Positions 11,866 to 22,999 of a DNA stretch of 64,000 nt are shown piece by piece. This stretch comes from Marasmius tenuissimus. Its lineage: Eukaryota; Basidiomycota; Agaricomycetes; Agaricales; Marasmiaceae. Each line of letters opens with the position of its first letter. Positions within the stretch are counted from its first letter, which is position 1. Below the pieces are notes generated by a model, which was not told the origin of the DNA, did not search any database, and was given only the letters and a program-made list of their open reading frames with translations. The position numbers and the translations under genes are program-made. The stretch is taken from the NCBI GenBank assembly GCA_029532415.1, contig JAQOTA010000054.1, forward strand, positions 372,001 to 436,000. Direction: 5' to 3'.

Positions 11866-12372
11866 TGTCATGAAGACGCCACTTTTCCCTCCACTATTGG
11901 CTCACATGATTATCACATGTTCTTTTCTCATGGTCACTTACTATACATCTTTCTTTTTCACAACCCCCTTTCTTAACCCACCATCGTGCAGCTTTAACCC
12001 ACATCCCACAGCCATCCCATTATCTCATACCAACTCATTTCTTATTCATCTTTGACTCATTTCTTATTCATCCTTGACTCATACTTACTCATACACAACT
12101 CATAGATAGCCACTCCAACTCCAGCTCTGACCGTAGGATAGGTATATAAGCTAGGTAGTCTTCACCTGGTCCCTCATCTTGACCTCTTGTCGATGGGACC
12201 AGGTGAGTAGTACAGTCTCCTTCACTTTCCTTCTCTACAATAGATCTAACTTGTCGTTGGGACCAGTTTCTGCCTTATCTCTGTCTGAGTCGAGCCTGCT
12301 GCTCCTCTCCAAGCTTGCTACCACCACTCTCCGCCTCTGCCGTCTCTGATAGATGCTCAGCACTTCGTGACA
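11866..12372 (+). repeat. 5' LTR
   Basis: Begins TGTCATGAAG and ends CTTCGTGACA, giving a 5-bp TGTCA/TGACA terminal inverted repeat. It differs from the 3' LTR by a 22-bp tandem duplication (TCATTTCTTATTCATC unit, about 12036-12080) and roughly a dozen substitutions. A TATATAAG box near 12142 is the likely promoter. Confidence 0.9.
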
Positions 12373-12559
12373 TTAGGTCAAGATTTTTTATTGCACTGAC
12401 AGCCTCGCCAAAAGGAAGGTTGTCCTTGCAAGTTTACAATGGCTTCTGCATGAGACTATTATCAACAACCACACGGAGTAGACCCCAGGACTTCCTTATT
12501 TTGGAATCAGAGAAATCCCAAACAGACCAGTTGGTACAAGTCTAAAAACCAACCTTGCC

Positions 12560-14504
12560 CGAATGCTACCCCAGAGAATTCCATTCCCAAAACTTTTACC
12601 TTTGAAGGCAACAAAGTACTTGATTCTCTTCCTGCTCCCCGTGTACCAACCCCTGAACAAGAACCGACACCCCCATCACTGCCACTCTCCACTTCAGAAC
12701 TTGCAACCTCACTCGCATGCCTCACAGTAGCAGGCTCATCAGAAAAACCCAATAGTCCACCTACCGCTTTCCACCCCATCACTCCCAGTCCTCTTGATAT
12801 GCTAATTGCCTGTACTGAAATCCCAGCATTTGTTGCCTCAGAAGCTACTTTTGCTATAGATAAGACCCCGACCAGCACCTGACCGTCTTCTGCCGCTGCA
12901 CACAGAGCTCCTTCACCTACTGCGTCTACCACATCTACTCACACTTCAAAATCCAATACCACCAACATGTCTACATCCAATACCGCAAGCCAAGTCACAC
13001 TGGACAAAGTCCTAAAAGCTATGGTGAAATCCCAGAAAGACACCCAAGCACAGCTAGATGCCATTAAGGAAGCCTTCCAGTCCAACAAAGAAGTAAGGAA
13101 GATCATTTCCAAACCCAGTAACTTCAAGGGAGAAACCTGGGATGTGGCACACTTTCTACCCATGTTCAAAAACTGGGCTATACAAGAGAAGGTCCTCCAG
13201 CACCCAACAGAGAAGGGTCAATTAGATGAGCGGAAGACAATTCAATCTGCTCTATCCTTCTGCGAGGGAAAGGCAGGAGCTTGGGCAGCCTACTACTTGA
13301 TACAGGCCAACAAGGTAGCCCTAAAAGAGCTTCCTGAAGACCAATTCCCTTTCGGAGGGAGATGGGCCCAATTCAAGGAATCCTTCAAAGTCCGGTTAGG
13401 GCAGCCAATGAAAAGGTGGATGCCATCGAAATCCTTACCAACCTTAAACAGGGGAACAAGACTGCAACTCTCTACAGTCAGGAATTCAAGGAGGCCGCTA
13501 TGAAAACAGGACTATCAGACGCAGATCTTCGAATCTGATACCGCAAGGGTCTGAATGCGGACCTTAAACAATCACTGGTGATGATGGAATTGTCCCAAGG
13601 AGAACCCGCCAATCTAACTGAACTGGAAACACGAGCTTGCAAAGCAGAGAGGTCCTTGCAGGAGGAAGGATTAGTGACCAAGAGGCAGGTAGAAATGACT
13701 ATCACTACTATTAGTTTGAACCGTTCCAACATCCCCACAGGAAATGGATGCACTAGGGAGGACTTTGTGAAAGCAATGCGGGGGAAGTGTTATGGATGCG
13801 GAGCGAGTGATCATACCAAGGCTAACGGGAACCACAGACAGTCGCAATACGGCACAGAGAAAGAGCTCGGAGCGGGGTAAGGTAAGAGAAATGTAGAAGA
13901 CCTCAGTGGGTTAACAAACCGCTGAGGTAGTATGGGATTTTGTAGGTAGTTTATATACTGTACAGAAGTAGGTAGAGAATACGAGAGAACAGGAAAGAAT
14001 ATACTACGCATGATGTAGGTCCAACTGTGCATGATGTATGTAGGAGTAAGTACGATCACAGAGGTAAAGGGTTATGGAGCTACGTGAGTAAGACTGGGCA
14101 AAGGGGAATGATATCATACAATGACAGAAGCACAGCAGAGTCCAGCAGGTACTACGAGTGGCCAATCCGAGGTTGCCATACTGGAATATTGACTCAGACA
14201 GGATAAATGCAACTACTGCGCACATCCTAGACACAGGTCCAATGTCTGTCAGGATAAGTACCTAGGGAGAGCACCCAGAGGAGGAATCCGACGCCAACAG
14301 ATTTCAGCCACCCCTTTCACTCTCTTTCCGGATGAACCGACACCTGCACCCTTGTACTCACCAACGCCAATGACCCCTACTGCCCAAATCTCTGCCACTC
14401 CTTCCACCCCCAACATGGATGCCGTCACCCAAATTGCCACCCTCCAACAAGCCCTAGCCCAGCAGAACACTATTCTCCAACAACTTATGCAAAAGGATTT
14501 TTAA
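12560..14504 (+). pseudogene. Retrotransposon gag (broken)
   Basis: The Pro/Ser/Thr-rich N-terminal region is open from about 12560 and is interrupted by TGA at 12880. The capsid-like region runs from ATG 12967. A single missing base near 13408 shifts the frame. TGA at 13536 sits where LRIRYRKGL-type sequence is expected. Two Cys-His knuckles follow: a CYGC...H motif (about 13790) and CNYCAHPRHRSNVC (about 14206). They are separated by a 360-bp insertion, and removing it with one copy of its target restores the frame exactly. Gag ends at TAA 14502-14504. Confidence 0.85.
13842..14201. mobile_element. Short non-autonomous insertion in gag, 360 bp, 7-bp TSD
   Basis: It interrupts the linker between the two gag zinc knuckles. 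CAGACAG is directly repeated at 13835-13841 and 14195-14201. The interior shares blocks with the 17605-17972 insertion: TTATATACTGTA-like, ACTGTGCATGA and CAGAGGTAAAGGGTT, in the same order and orientation. It has no coding capacity, no obvious terminal inverted repeat and no poly(A) tail. Class unknown. Confidence 0.65.
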
Positions 14505-15501
14505 GTAGGGTGTCCACCTTTGCCATGACAAAGACACCCTCACCAGCTTCAGTCTATGCTTCCTCCTCGTATGACTCAATTCACTCATGTACAATATCCT
14601 CCGTTCACAAAATAGACACTCTCTCACCTCACTTCCGCATACGAGTCACACTGAAAGGAAAGCATCACCAGACTGAAACAATGGCCATGATTGACAGTGG
14701 GGCCACCACATTATTTCTTGGAAAATCCTTTGTCACAACCAATCACATCACCACCTTCCCTCTCCAACACCCAATTTGAGTTCACAACATTGATGGAACA
14801 CTAAACCAGGCTGGAAGTATCACACACTATGCTTGTCTAGGTCTGGTAGTGGAGGACACTGAAACCTGGATGGACTTCTTGGTCACGGATCTAGGAGGAG
14901 AACATGTTATATTAGGGCTACCCTGGCTTCAGAAGACCAATCCTCAGATCAACTGGAAAGGGGGACACCTTTCAGTCCCAAAACAAGGAGTGGAGATAGA
15001 AGAAGTGGAGGATGAAGAGAAATGGGCAGGAACAGGTAATTCATCACTCAGCGACGCTATCCTTGAATCTATTGAAGACCCCTTCAAAACCATCCATGCA
15101 TCCATTATCAAAACACCCCCGGTTGAGCCTGAAGATACAATGCCACTGTATCATATCATGGCCAACTGGGCAGCACACAGATCTTTAGTCAAAAAAGGAA
15201 TCTTAGAGGACTGTCATGACGAGGTATGGGTTGCAGCAGGGTACACGTACTCTCAACAGATTGCTGAAGAAACCAACAAGGAAAAGCCAAAACAGTCATT
15301 TGAGGAGATGGTACCAGAATCATATCAGGAATACGCTAAAGTCTTTTCTGAGCAGGAATCCGAGCAACTTCCAGCTCACAAGCCATGGGATCACACTATC
15401 AAACTCACACCAGGATCACCACAGACCATGAAAACAAAGGTCTACCCCATGTCACTTAACAAACAACAAGAACTGGACAAGTTCCTGGAGGAGAACCAAT
15501 A

Positions 15502-15768
15502 GTGGGGGTCAAACTTCGCGATTCAGCTGACGATTCAAGATTCGATTCATGAGGTGAATCAGAACAACGTGAATCAACGATTCACGACATCGATTCACAC
15601 CACATGGGATCAAAACAAATTGAAAAAAGCTGATTCACGTATTGCAAATCAAGTTTTTGCACAAGAGGGGGTCAAAGTTCACTCGCGATTCACCCTCGAT
15701 TCACTATCCCGAATCGACTGTGAATCAGACCTTGTATCGACAGATGAATCGTGGGGTTTGACCCCCAC
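15502..15768. mobile_element. Tc1/mariner-type MITE (TA duplication), 267 bp
   Basis: The ends are GTGGGGGTCAAAC and its perfect inverse GTTTGACCCCCAC, flanked by TA on both sides (15500-15501 and 15769-15770), as expected for Tc1/mariner insertion. The interior holds about a dozen GATTCA or TGAATC words in both orientations, so the strand can fold extensively. It sits in the RT region of the chromovirus, immediately before the [12 protein letters not shown] motif. Confidence 0.85.
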
Positions 15769-17604
15769 TAATGGAAAGGCAACATCCGACCCTCGAAATC
15801 ACCTCTTGCGTCACCCGTTTTCTTTGTGAAGAAGAAGGATGGAAAACTCAGATTCGTGCAGGACTATTGGAAACTTAACGAGTACACTATCAAAAACCAC
15901 TACCCACTCCCCCTGGTCACAGATATCGTCAATTGACTCCAAGGTGCAAAGTATTTCACAAAATTTGATGTATGATGGGGATACAACAACATATGGATTA
16001 AGGAAGGAGATGAATGGAAGGCCGCCTTTGCAACCAATAGGGGACTTTTTGAACCAAGAGTAATGTTCTTTGGACTCACTAACTCACCTGCTAGGTTCCA
16101 ATCCCTCATGAATTCTATATTTGCCAATCTCATAGCTCTAGGAAAGGTTGCCGTGTACCTGGACGACATTCTCATCTTCACCAGCACACGAGAGGAGCAT
16201 CAGATCCTAGTCAAGGAGGTCTTGTCACGACTCTGGAAACACAACCTCTACCTACGACTAGAAAAATGCCAATGTGAACAACAGGAAATCAAGTACCTGG
16301 GACTCCTGATCAGCAAAGGCCAAGTACGCATGGACCCAGCTAAAGTCAAAGCTGTACAAGAATGGGCAACTCCTCAAAACCTGCGTGATGTCCGGGGCTT
16401 TTTGGGATTCGCCAACTTCTACCAATGCTTCATTAGGGATTTGGCACGGCCACTGAACAACCTCACACAAAAGCATGTTCCCTTCAACTGGGGAACTCAG
16501 CAACAAGCAGCCTTTGACGAACTTTGAACAGCCTTCACCACTGCTCAGATCTTAACTCTTTGGGACCCAGACTGGCCAACGCGCATTAAAGTTGATGCCT
16601 CTGGATTTGCTACAGGAGGAGTGTTATCCCAGAAATTAGAAGACGGCTTATGGCACCCAGTTGCATTCAGATTAGCATCCATGCAGCCAGTGGAGAGAAA
16701 TTATGAGATATGGGACTGGGAGATGTTGGCAATCATTGACACCCTGAAGGACTGGCAATACTTTCTGGAAGGACAACCTCAGCCATTTGAGATCCTGACT
16801 GACCATTCAAATTTGGAGTTCTGGAAGAACGCTCAAAACCTAAGTCGCCAACAGGCTCACTGGGCACTTTATCTATCCCATTTCCACTTCCAACTCAGTC
16901 ATCGCCCTGGCAAAACCAACACACTAGCCGACCCCCTCTCTTGTATGACAGCACATCAGGTCTCAGATAATGAGGACAACCGCCAACAAGTGGTTCTCGG
17001 ACCAGAACTCTTTATACAAATTGCAGCCACAGCATTGGTCAATCCGCTCGAAAATCGGATCAGGGAAGCCTCTGTTAGAGAAGCGGAAGTATTGGAAGGA
17101 CTCTGGCAGTTGAAGAAGAATGGGCCATCGCGATTGATAAACAGACTAGCTGAGTGGGAGGAGGACAACAGACTGGTATACCACAGAGGGCGAGTATATG
17201 TACCCCCAGACAAGGAGCTGCAAAGGGAGGTAGTGCAACAGTGTCATGACAACCCAACCACAGGACATCCTGGACTCCATGGCACGCTGGATCTGGTGGA
17301 CACCCACTTTTGGTGGCCAACCATGCGTTCGTTTGTGGAGAAATACGTGGAAGGATGTGATTCCTGTGCACGCAAAAAGCTGCACCAACACCCCCGTGCT
17401 GTTATGCAACCCCTCGAAGTACCGAATGGCCCATGGGAGGAAGTAGGAGTCGACCTGATCACTCAACTACCAGATTCTCATGGCTATGATGCAATCCTAG
17501 TTTGCACTGATCTCTTCACAAAACAGGTCCACACCATCCCCTGCACCACTAACATCACTGCCGAAGGGATAGCAGACCTCTACTACTGAGAGATATTCTG
17601 ACTT

Positions 17605-17972
17605 AGTCACGAGTAACAGTGAAGAGTATCGAGTTTACCGGAAGAGCGGAGTTGACGAGTAGTGAAGAGTAAGTCGGAGCTAGGGCTCAACATAGAAGAG
17701 AGAAAAGTAGAATGATGATTATACAGGACGAGAGAGAGAACTTATATACTGTAGAGTGAACTACAGAGTCCAGATATCTAATCTGTAGTACATATGACGA
17801 AATGGAGATAAAGGCATAGGGCATTGTAAATGAGTAAGTAAGATCGCAAAAGCGGAGATTAACTACTGTGCATGACATAGTACAGATCAGAGGTCAAGGG
17901 TTGTATAGTACAATAGGTCCTAGGGTTAGTGAGGTCATAAGGCGTGTATATAGCGTGTAATTCAACTGACTT
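17605..17972. mobile_element. Short non-autonomous insertion in integrase, 368 bp, 7-bp TSD
   Basis: CTGACTT is directly repeated at 17598-17604 and 17966-17972. Removing the insert rejoins the integrase between its first and second catalytic aspartates (ADLYY...LRFVSDRGP). It shares ordered internal blocks with the gag insertion at 13842-14201 (CTTATATACTGTA, ACTGTGCATGA, CAGAGGTCAAGGGTT), so the two are diverged members of one family. Non-coding. Confidence 0.65.
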
Positions 17973-18912
17973 CATGGCTTACCCCTGCGTTTTGTGTCAG
18001 ATCGGGGCCCTCAGTTCAATGCCAAGCTCACCAGAGCACTACTAAAATGACTAGGGATCAAGGGTAGCTTCACATCAGGATACCACCCCCAGGCCAATGG
18101 ACAGACAGAAAGAGCAAACCAGGAGGTGGAGAAGTACCTGAGGCTGTATACAAACTACCAGCAAGACGATTGGTCCGAACATCTTCCACTCGCAGAATTT
18201 GTACTCAACTCCCACACGCACTCAGCCCACCATTTATCCCCCTTTGAACTCCTATATGGGTACTTACCCCTTTTCAATATCCCAGTGGGACAACGATCAG
18301 GAATCCCAGAAGTCGAAAACCGTATTAACATTCTGCGTGAAGTATGCCGGGACACAGGGGCAGCTCTACACTTGATGAAGCAACACCAGAAGGAGGGATA
18401 CAAGCGAGGAAAGAAGAAGGCACACCAGTTCAAGGTTGGGGACTTTGTTTGGCTAGATGAATCCAACTTCAATCTGAAACTATCGAGTGAGAAATTGGGC
18501 GATCAGAGCCTGGGCCCCTTCAAGATAGTACAGGAAGTGGGAGGTTTGGACTATCAGTTGGATTTGCCAGAAGAGCTGGAACAGCACCATGCCATCTTCC
18601 ACGTCAACAAACTCTACCCCTACAAGGGCAACCTGATTAACGGTCTGCTACCAGAACCCCCAGGGCCAATCGAGATTGAGGGCAAGGACGAACCAGAGTA
18701 TGAGGTGGACAAAATTCTTGACAGTCAGTACAGGTGGCACCGGTTGGAGTATAGAGTCAAGTGGAAGGGAGACCACCAAAGCACATGGGAACCAGCACCA
18801 AATCTAAAGAACGCACCACGGAAGGTAAAAGAGTTCTACAAGAAACACCCGGCGGCAGCAGGACCAGCTCCCCAAGACAACTAAAGTGTAGTCATTGAGG
18901 ACAATGAAGCGT

Positions 18913-18924
18913 AGAAGGGGGGAA
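18913..18924 (+). promoter_or_regulatory. Polypurine tract (plus-strand primer site)
   Basis: AGAAGGGGGGAA lies directly before the 3' LTR, the required position and composition of the polypurine tract that primes plus-strand synthesis. Confidence 0.8.
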
Positions 18925-19409
18925 TGTCATGAAGACGCCACTTTTCCCTCCACCATTGGTTCACATGATTATCACATGTTCTTTTCTCATGGTCACTTAC
19001 TATACATCTTTCTTTCTCACAATTCCCTTTCTTAACCCACCATCGCGCAGCTTTAACCCACATTGTGCAGCCATCCCATTATCTCATACCGACTCATTTC
19101 TTATTCATCCTTGACTCATACTTACTCATACACAACTCATAGATAGCCACTCCAACTCCAGCTCTGACCGTAGGATAGGTATATAAGCTAGGTAGTCTTC
19201 ACCTGGTCCCTCATCTTGACCTCTTGTCGATGGGACCAGGTGAGTAGTACAGTCTCCTTCACTTTCCTTCTCTACAATAGATCTAACTTGTCGTTGGGAC
19301 CAGTTTCTGCCTTATCTCTGTCTGAGTCGAGCCTGCTGCTCCTCTCCAAGCTTGCTACCACCACTCTCCACCTCTGCCGTCTCCAATAGACGCTCAGCAC
19401 TTCGTGACA
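18925..19409 (+). repeat. 3' LTR
   Basis: Begins TGTCATGAAG and ends CTTCGTGACA. It is 485 bp and lacks the 22-bp duplication found in the 5' copy. Differences from the 5' LTR are mostly C/T or G/A transitions. Confidence 0.9.
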
Positions 19410-19681
19410 CTTCAGTTATACGACTCCTACAGTTTTCAGAGATAAGGAGAGGCACCTCCAAGGCACTATTCTTCTCCTTATGCTAGGATCTGAGCCTTTT
19501 ACTAGCCGCTCGGGACTTGCTCTAGTACTCATATTACCTAGTCATTTATTATCCGTTTTATGCTAAAATCGCACAAAAACAAGGCTCTGAAGCTGCTTTT
19601 TAATAGCAGGCGCTACAGCGGTCACGACTACATCTTTGCAAACCCGCACCAGGGCCAACACAAGCGGTGACACCAACACGA

Positions 19682-20377
19682 ATGTCAACCCCTCCTCTCG
19701 ACCCCACTGTTCTCTTAGATCCTACTGTTTCGGAATCGGACCCTTGGAATCCAGGAGCATCAGCAGCCCTCAATGTCACGACAAATGTTCCATCTCTACT
19801 CCCATCCATGCTTCCCCCTCCCCCTCCTCCCACACTTGTGGTCGAACCATGGAAGTTGGCCCATACCAGTCACCATGAGTTCTACGAACTGGATAGAAGC
19901 ATCCCCGACGATGTTCTCTTTCAGGTCAAACTCTATGGTGTCATGCCCGCATTCAAGGACAAGAAGTACAAGTACAACAAGAGCTCTTCCTCGTGGTTCT
20001 CGGTCTACTTTCTTCAGGACTCCGGCGGCAGTCCCCGTGTCTTAGCGATGGACTGGCAGAGAATTAAGGGAAGGCTGCCCAAAGAGATAGTGATCTTTCC
20101 CCAGTGGCCCATGCAAAAAACCAACCTTCCGTTGACAGCAACGCAAGGGGAGTTCAAAGACTCAGTGGTTACCAAGGTCACTGGTGTGGGTACCAACCTT
20201 CATGTTCTGCCTCTTGTAGCATCGACGGGTGACGTCGATACCAACGCATCGACCTTCAAAGTCTCTTGCGGTGACTGCTGCATTATCCGGTTGCAGAAGT
20301 CGGCGCATGAGAAGTGGAAACAATTCAAGGTGGCGGCATGGTGGGATGCAAGAGCTAATGGTTCCATTTCGTCTTAG
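19682..20377 (+). CDS. Uncharacterised protein, 231 residues
   Basis: A single open frame starts at the first in-frame ATG after a stop. The N-terminus (about residues 1-55) is Pro/Ser/Thr-rich. The remainder looks globular, with FEY/WF-rich segments (HEFYELDRSIPDD, SSWFSVYFLQDSGG) and a CGDCC motif near the C-terminus. It is intronless and lies just downstream of the chromovirus, without sequence continuity with it. I do not recognise a domain. Fungal proteins of this look are often orphan or transposon-associated. Confidence 0.5.
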   Translation: MSTPPLDPTVLLDPTVSESDPWNPGASAALNVTTNVPSLLPSMLPPPPPPTLVVEPWKLAHTSHHEFYELDRSIPDDVLFQVKLYGVMPAFKDKKYKYNKSSSSWFSVYFLQDSGGSPRVLAMDWQRIKGRLPKEIVIFPQWPMQKTNLPLTATQGEFKDSVVTKVTGVGTNLHVLPLVASTGDVDTNASTFKVSCGDCCIIRLQKSAHEKWKQFKVAAWWDARANGSISS

Positions 20378-20689
20378 TTTCACTGTATCTCAATATGACA
20401 TTGTTATGTATCACTCACATTCACGCATCATAGAGGTATACTACTGTATTTTGGTGACCATGTTGTATAATCAAACCTGTACCTTGGCGACACTGTTTCT
20501 GTATTAAAAGTATTCCATACAATGTATTATACGGGGCCCTTATACTATCTAATGCGAATGTCTAACTAGTGCCCGCTGTCGTTCAGCGTCCTGGTGAGGT
20601 CTTGCCAGCTCAAAAAAAAAATAATTTTGGGGCGGTTCGAACCGGTTGAACCGGTTCCGCGGGGAACCATTTCGCCGAGCCGTTGGTAA

Positions 20690-22480
20690 CGCTAGTACAA
20701 GGAGGTCAGGGGGTACAGCCACAACTCGACAATTCCCCACCGTCACGCATCAGTTCTTGGTGTCGTAACACCATTATCAAATGCGATCTGCGGCTCTTGG
20801 GTGCATCCCGGTCCTGATTCCCGGAACCGGCGTTCAGCTCGTGGACCATGCCGTGTAATAAACTCTTCCTTCCTTCCTTCCTTCGTGATTTTCAAGTTGT
20901 CGTAAGTGCTTCATCGCCTTATCCCTGCCATTGCACTGACTCAACTTTAGGCTTTACTTAGTTATCAACAATGGTTCGACGTCTCAGAGCAAGCAACATC
21001 TTCACCTCGAAGCGGCCTATCGAATAGTCTCAAATCCTGGAAGCCGGGCTTCGAGGACCGACCAATGACGGACTACAGAGTGAGGATGAGGGCTGGTACG
21101 ACGAGAGATTGCTCACTAGGCGCTTAGGTGCGAATTCTTTTTACCCAGAACTTTCGGACCTGACCTCTCTCTCCTTGATAGTGGTGATACTATCCAGCTC
21201 ATTGATGTAGCTTGGCTCAGGGAATAGGTCTCTCGACGCGGCCAAAGAGAAAGCAACAGCCGTATACGCACAACCTCGACAAAGGAGATCAACAGCAGGC
21301 GTTACTGAGAAGGGGCCATTGGCCATAGTTCTATACCCCTTCAAGGGCACACACAATCGGTATGACACGGCGTGACTGGACATTTATGAAGGTATGTTTC
21401 TTTACCCATAACTTCTTCTGACAAGTGGCTTATGGACATGGCTGCAGAGTCAACCTAGTATGCAATCATACCGGATATGGCTAGTTGAGGTTCGAGGCGG
21501 CGAGAGTAGATGTCATTCAAAGCCTCGGGTGACTGTAACCAATGGCTTCGGGTTTTCATACCCCGTACGTGGTTTTTGTATCGGTTTTCTACATGTTTAC
21601 TGATTTCTTATTCTGCTCAATCAGGTCGTTTATATCACGTCGCCAGTTCTTACCATCTCACAGCAGAATCATGTCAGCCACTTATCTGCTCGAAGAGAGA
21701 GATGGGTCGTCGCTCATCACCAATGACACGTCCACACCTTCTGCCTTACTGGATCGCTCCTTCTTCGACAGTCTCCATGACCGATTCGGCCAGCACAGTG
21801 AGGAGCTACGATCAGAGAGGTACGAAGCCTTGCCTGCCATAGATCTCGCACCTCATCACCCGCTTCTCTTTAGAGCATTCCCTGGTCGGGCAACATACCC
21901 GTCGCTCCACCGTCCTCCTCACCTAGTGCGAACCAAGAAGCGGCTAGCGAAGGAGACGCTTACGAAAGAGCAAATTTTACTATACTCAGCACCGCGAGTT
22001 TCAGAGACTGAGGGTGGTGTAACGACAGTGAAAGCATATGCTCGAAGCTCTGGTACGCACTCTCGTGTTTTCTTCTCCACACCGTCTAACCTCTTCTAGG
22101 AAGACCCATACCCCCATTTTCAACACATTCTGTGTCGTGTGGCAATCTTACGGGCCACATTGAAGGACAGCCTCGGGCCACCAATACCCTACTCATCTGT
22201 TCAAGAACGCCGTAAATGTTTGCTACCACGGTTCATTCGCCCTCGGTTTTCTGTACGACCATCTCCTTCGCGCCGGCGTTCTTTACCCCTCAAACTTCCT
22301 ACCCACTATCTCTATCCCGGGCGCTCTTCCCGCTTCAAGCGGGGCAAGACTCCCATATAGCTTGCGCAAAGGCTTTCTTGGCCTGCAGTTGCTCCATTCA
22401 TGCTCAAGGTTCGGGTATAGGTTCGGATGAATTAGGCGCCCATACGTATGTGGATGCGAATTTTGACGCTGTACGGTCAG
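20690..22480 (+). repeat. Duplicated block, copy 3 (most diverged)
   Basis: The left end matches the other copies through GTACAAGGAGG...ACAGCCAC (20696-20725). The right end matches through CCCGGGCGCTCTT (22318) and AATTAGGCGCCC (22430). Between them, similarity is patchy. Upstream, near 20630, there is a GC-rich palindromic patch containing GGTTCGAACC. Confidence 0.4.
21671..22099 (+). CDS. Possible small protein or exon, unknown
   Basis: An ATG-started frame of 142 codons has balanced composition (MSATYLLEERDGS start, RTKKRLAKETLTKEQ near the end). A GTACGC donor candidate at about 22051 would end an exon in frame. It lies inside duplicated block copy 3. No homology is recognised, so it may be a remnant exon. 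Confidence 0.25.
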   Translation: MSATYLLEERDGSSLITNDTSTPSALLDRSFFDSLHDRFGQHSEELRSERYEALPAIDLAPHHPLLFRAFPGRATYPSLHRPPHLVRTKKRLAKETLTKEQILLYSAPRVSETEGGVTTVKAYARSSGTHSRVFFSTPSNLF

Positions 22481-22999
22481 TCATCCAAACTCGTTCTTGG
22501 ACGCGTCTCTTTCTGAGCTGACCTCGCTCTGTTCATTAAGAGTCTCGAAATCCAGATTTTGACGTCGGGGTACATGTCCTGGTACTTCGGTCGACCATCG
22601 TCGCTCACCCTCCCGTTGCCAACGGTGTCTGTATCCCCAGCATTCTCCTCCTCAGAGCTACAGCATTATCTTTCTGTCAACCTCTCTGGGATGTATTTCC
22701 TCATATCAGAAATCGAGTTTGGCGTTTAGGCTTTATGATTGTGCGAGGCTTACGTTCATCATCCTAAGGGACATCGTCTCTTTCTCCGGATAAGAAATCC
22801 GTCGGATCTCTTTAGAAAGAATGGAATGCGTATATACTTGCACAGAGAACGTACGAACGTTCCGAAAGGCGAAGTGTCTCTCTCGGGCGAGATCATCGGC
22901 TACACATCGTGTCGACACGCGTACGAAAAGTGCTTGGGGACTAGCATAGCGGGGTATCTAGGGCGTACAATGTCAAATCGTGAAATTGACTACATTTCT

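Larger units (their letters stand above)
14510..18884 (+). pseudogene. Retrotransposon pol (protease-RT-RNase H-integrase-chromodomain), multiply broken
   Basis: The protease has the DSGA active site at about 14692. The reverse transcriptase has YLDD at about 16155. RNase H follows (VDAS at about 16590, TDHSN at about 16800). The integrase has its His-His-Cys-Cys zinc binder at about 17245-17375, the first catalytic Asp in VGVDLI (about 17448) and the Glu region in QTERANQEVEKYL (about 18105). The chromodomain is at about 18690-18840 (VEYRVKWKG-like, WEP). In-frame stops lie at 14777, 15934, 15973, 16525, 17587 and 18048. All are TGA, mostly where this family has Arg. A MITE also splits the RT (15502-15768), and a second short insertion splits the integrase. 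It cannot encode a working polyprotein. Confidence 0.92.
11866..19409 (+). mobile_element. Dead Ty3/Gypsy chromovirus with nested insertions
   Basis: A complete but inactivated LTR retrotransposon of 7544 bp. It has two LTRs of 507 and 485 bp, gag with zinc knuckles, and pol in the order protease, reverse transcriptase, RNase H, integrase, chromodomain. The chromodomain places it among the chromoviruses, which use it to target chromatin. It carries three later insertions (13842-14201, 15502-15768, 17605-17972), a gag frameshift and many TGA stops. The flanking five bases (CATTT left, CTTCA right) do not match, so no target duplication survives. Confidence 0.95.

Noticed and set aside
12507..12932. 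Long minus-strand open frame opposite gag
   Set aside because: It is the antisense of the Pro/Ser/Thr-rich gag N-terminus; its composition is a codon-shadow effect.
20625..20690. GGTTCGAACC (B-box-like) next to an A-run, possible tRNA or SINE
   Set aside because: No A-box, acceptor stem or cloverleaf pairing could be found; it is better read as a GC-rich palindrome.
20866..20886. TTCC microsatellite as a regulatory site
   Set aside because: Only about five units in unassigned sequence, with no gene start nearby.
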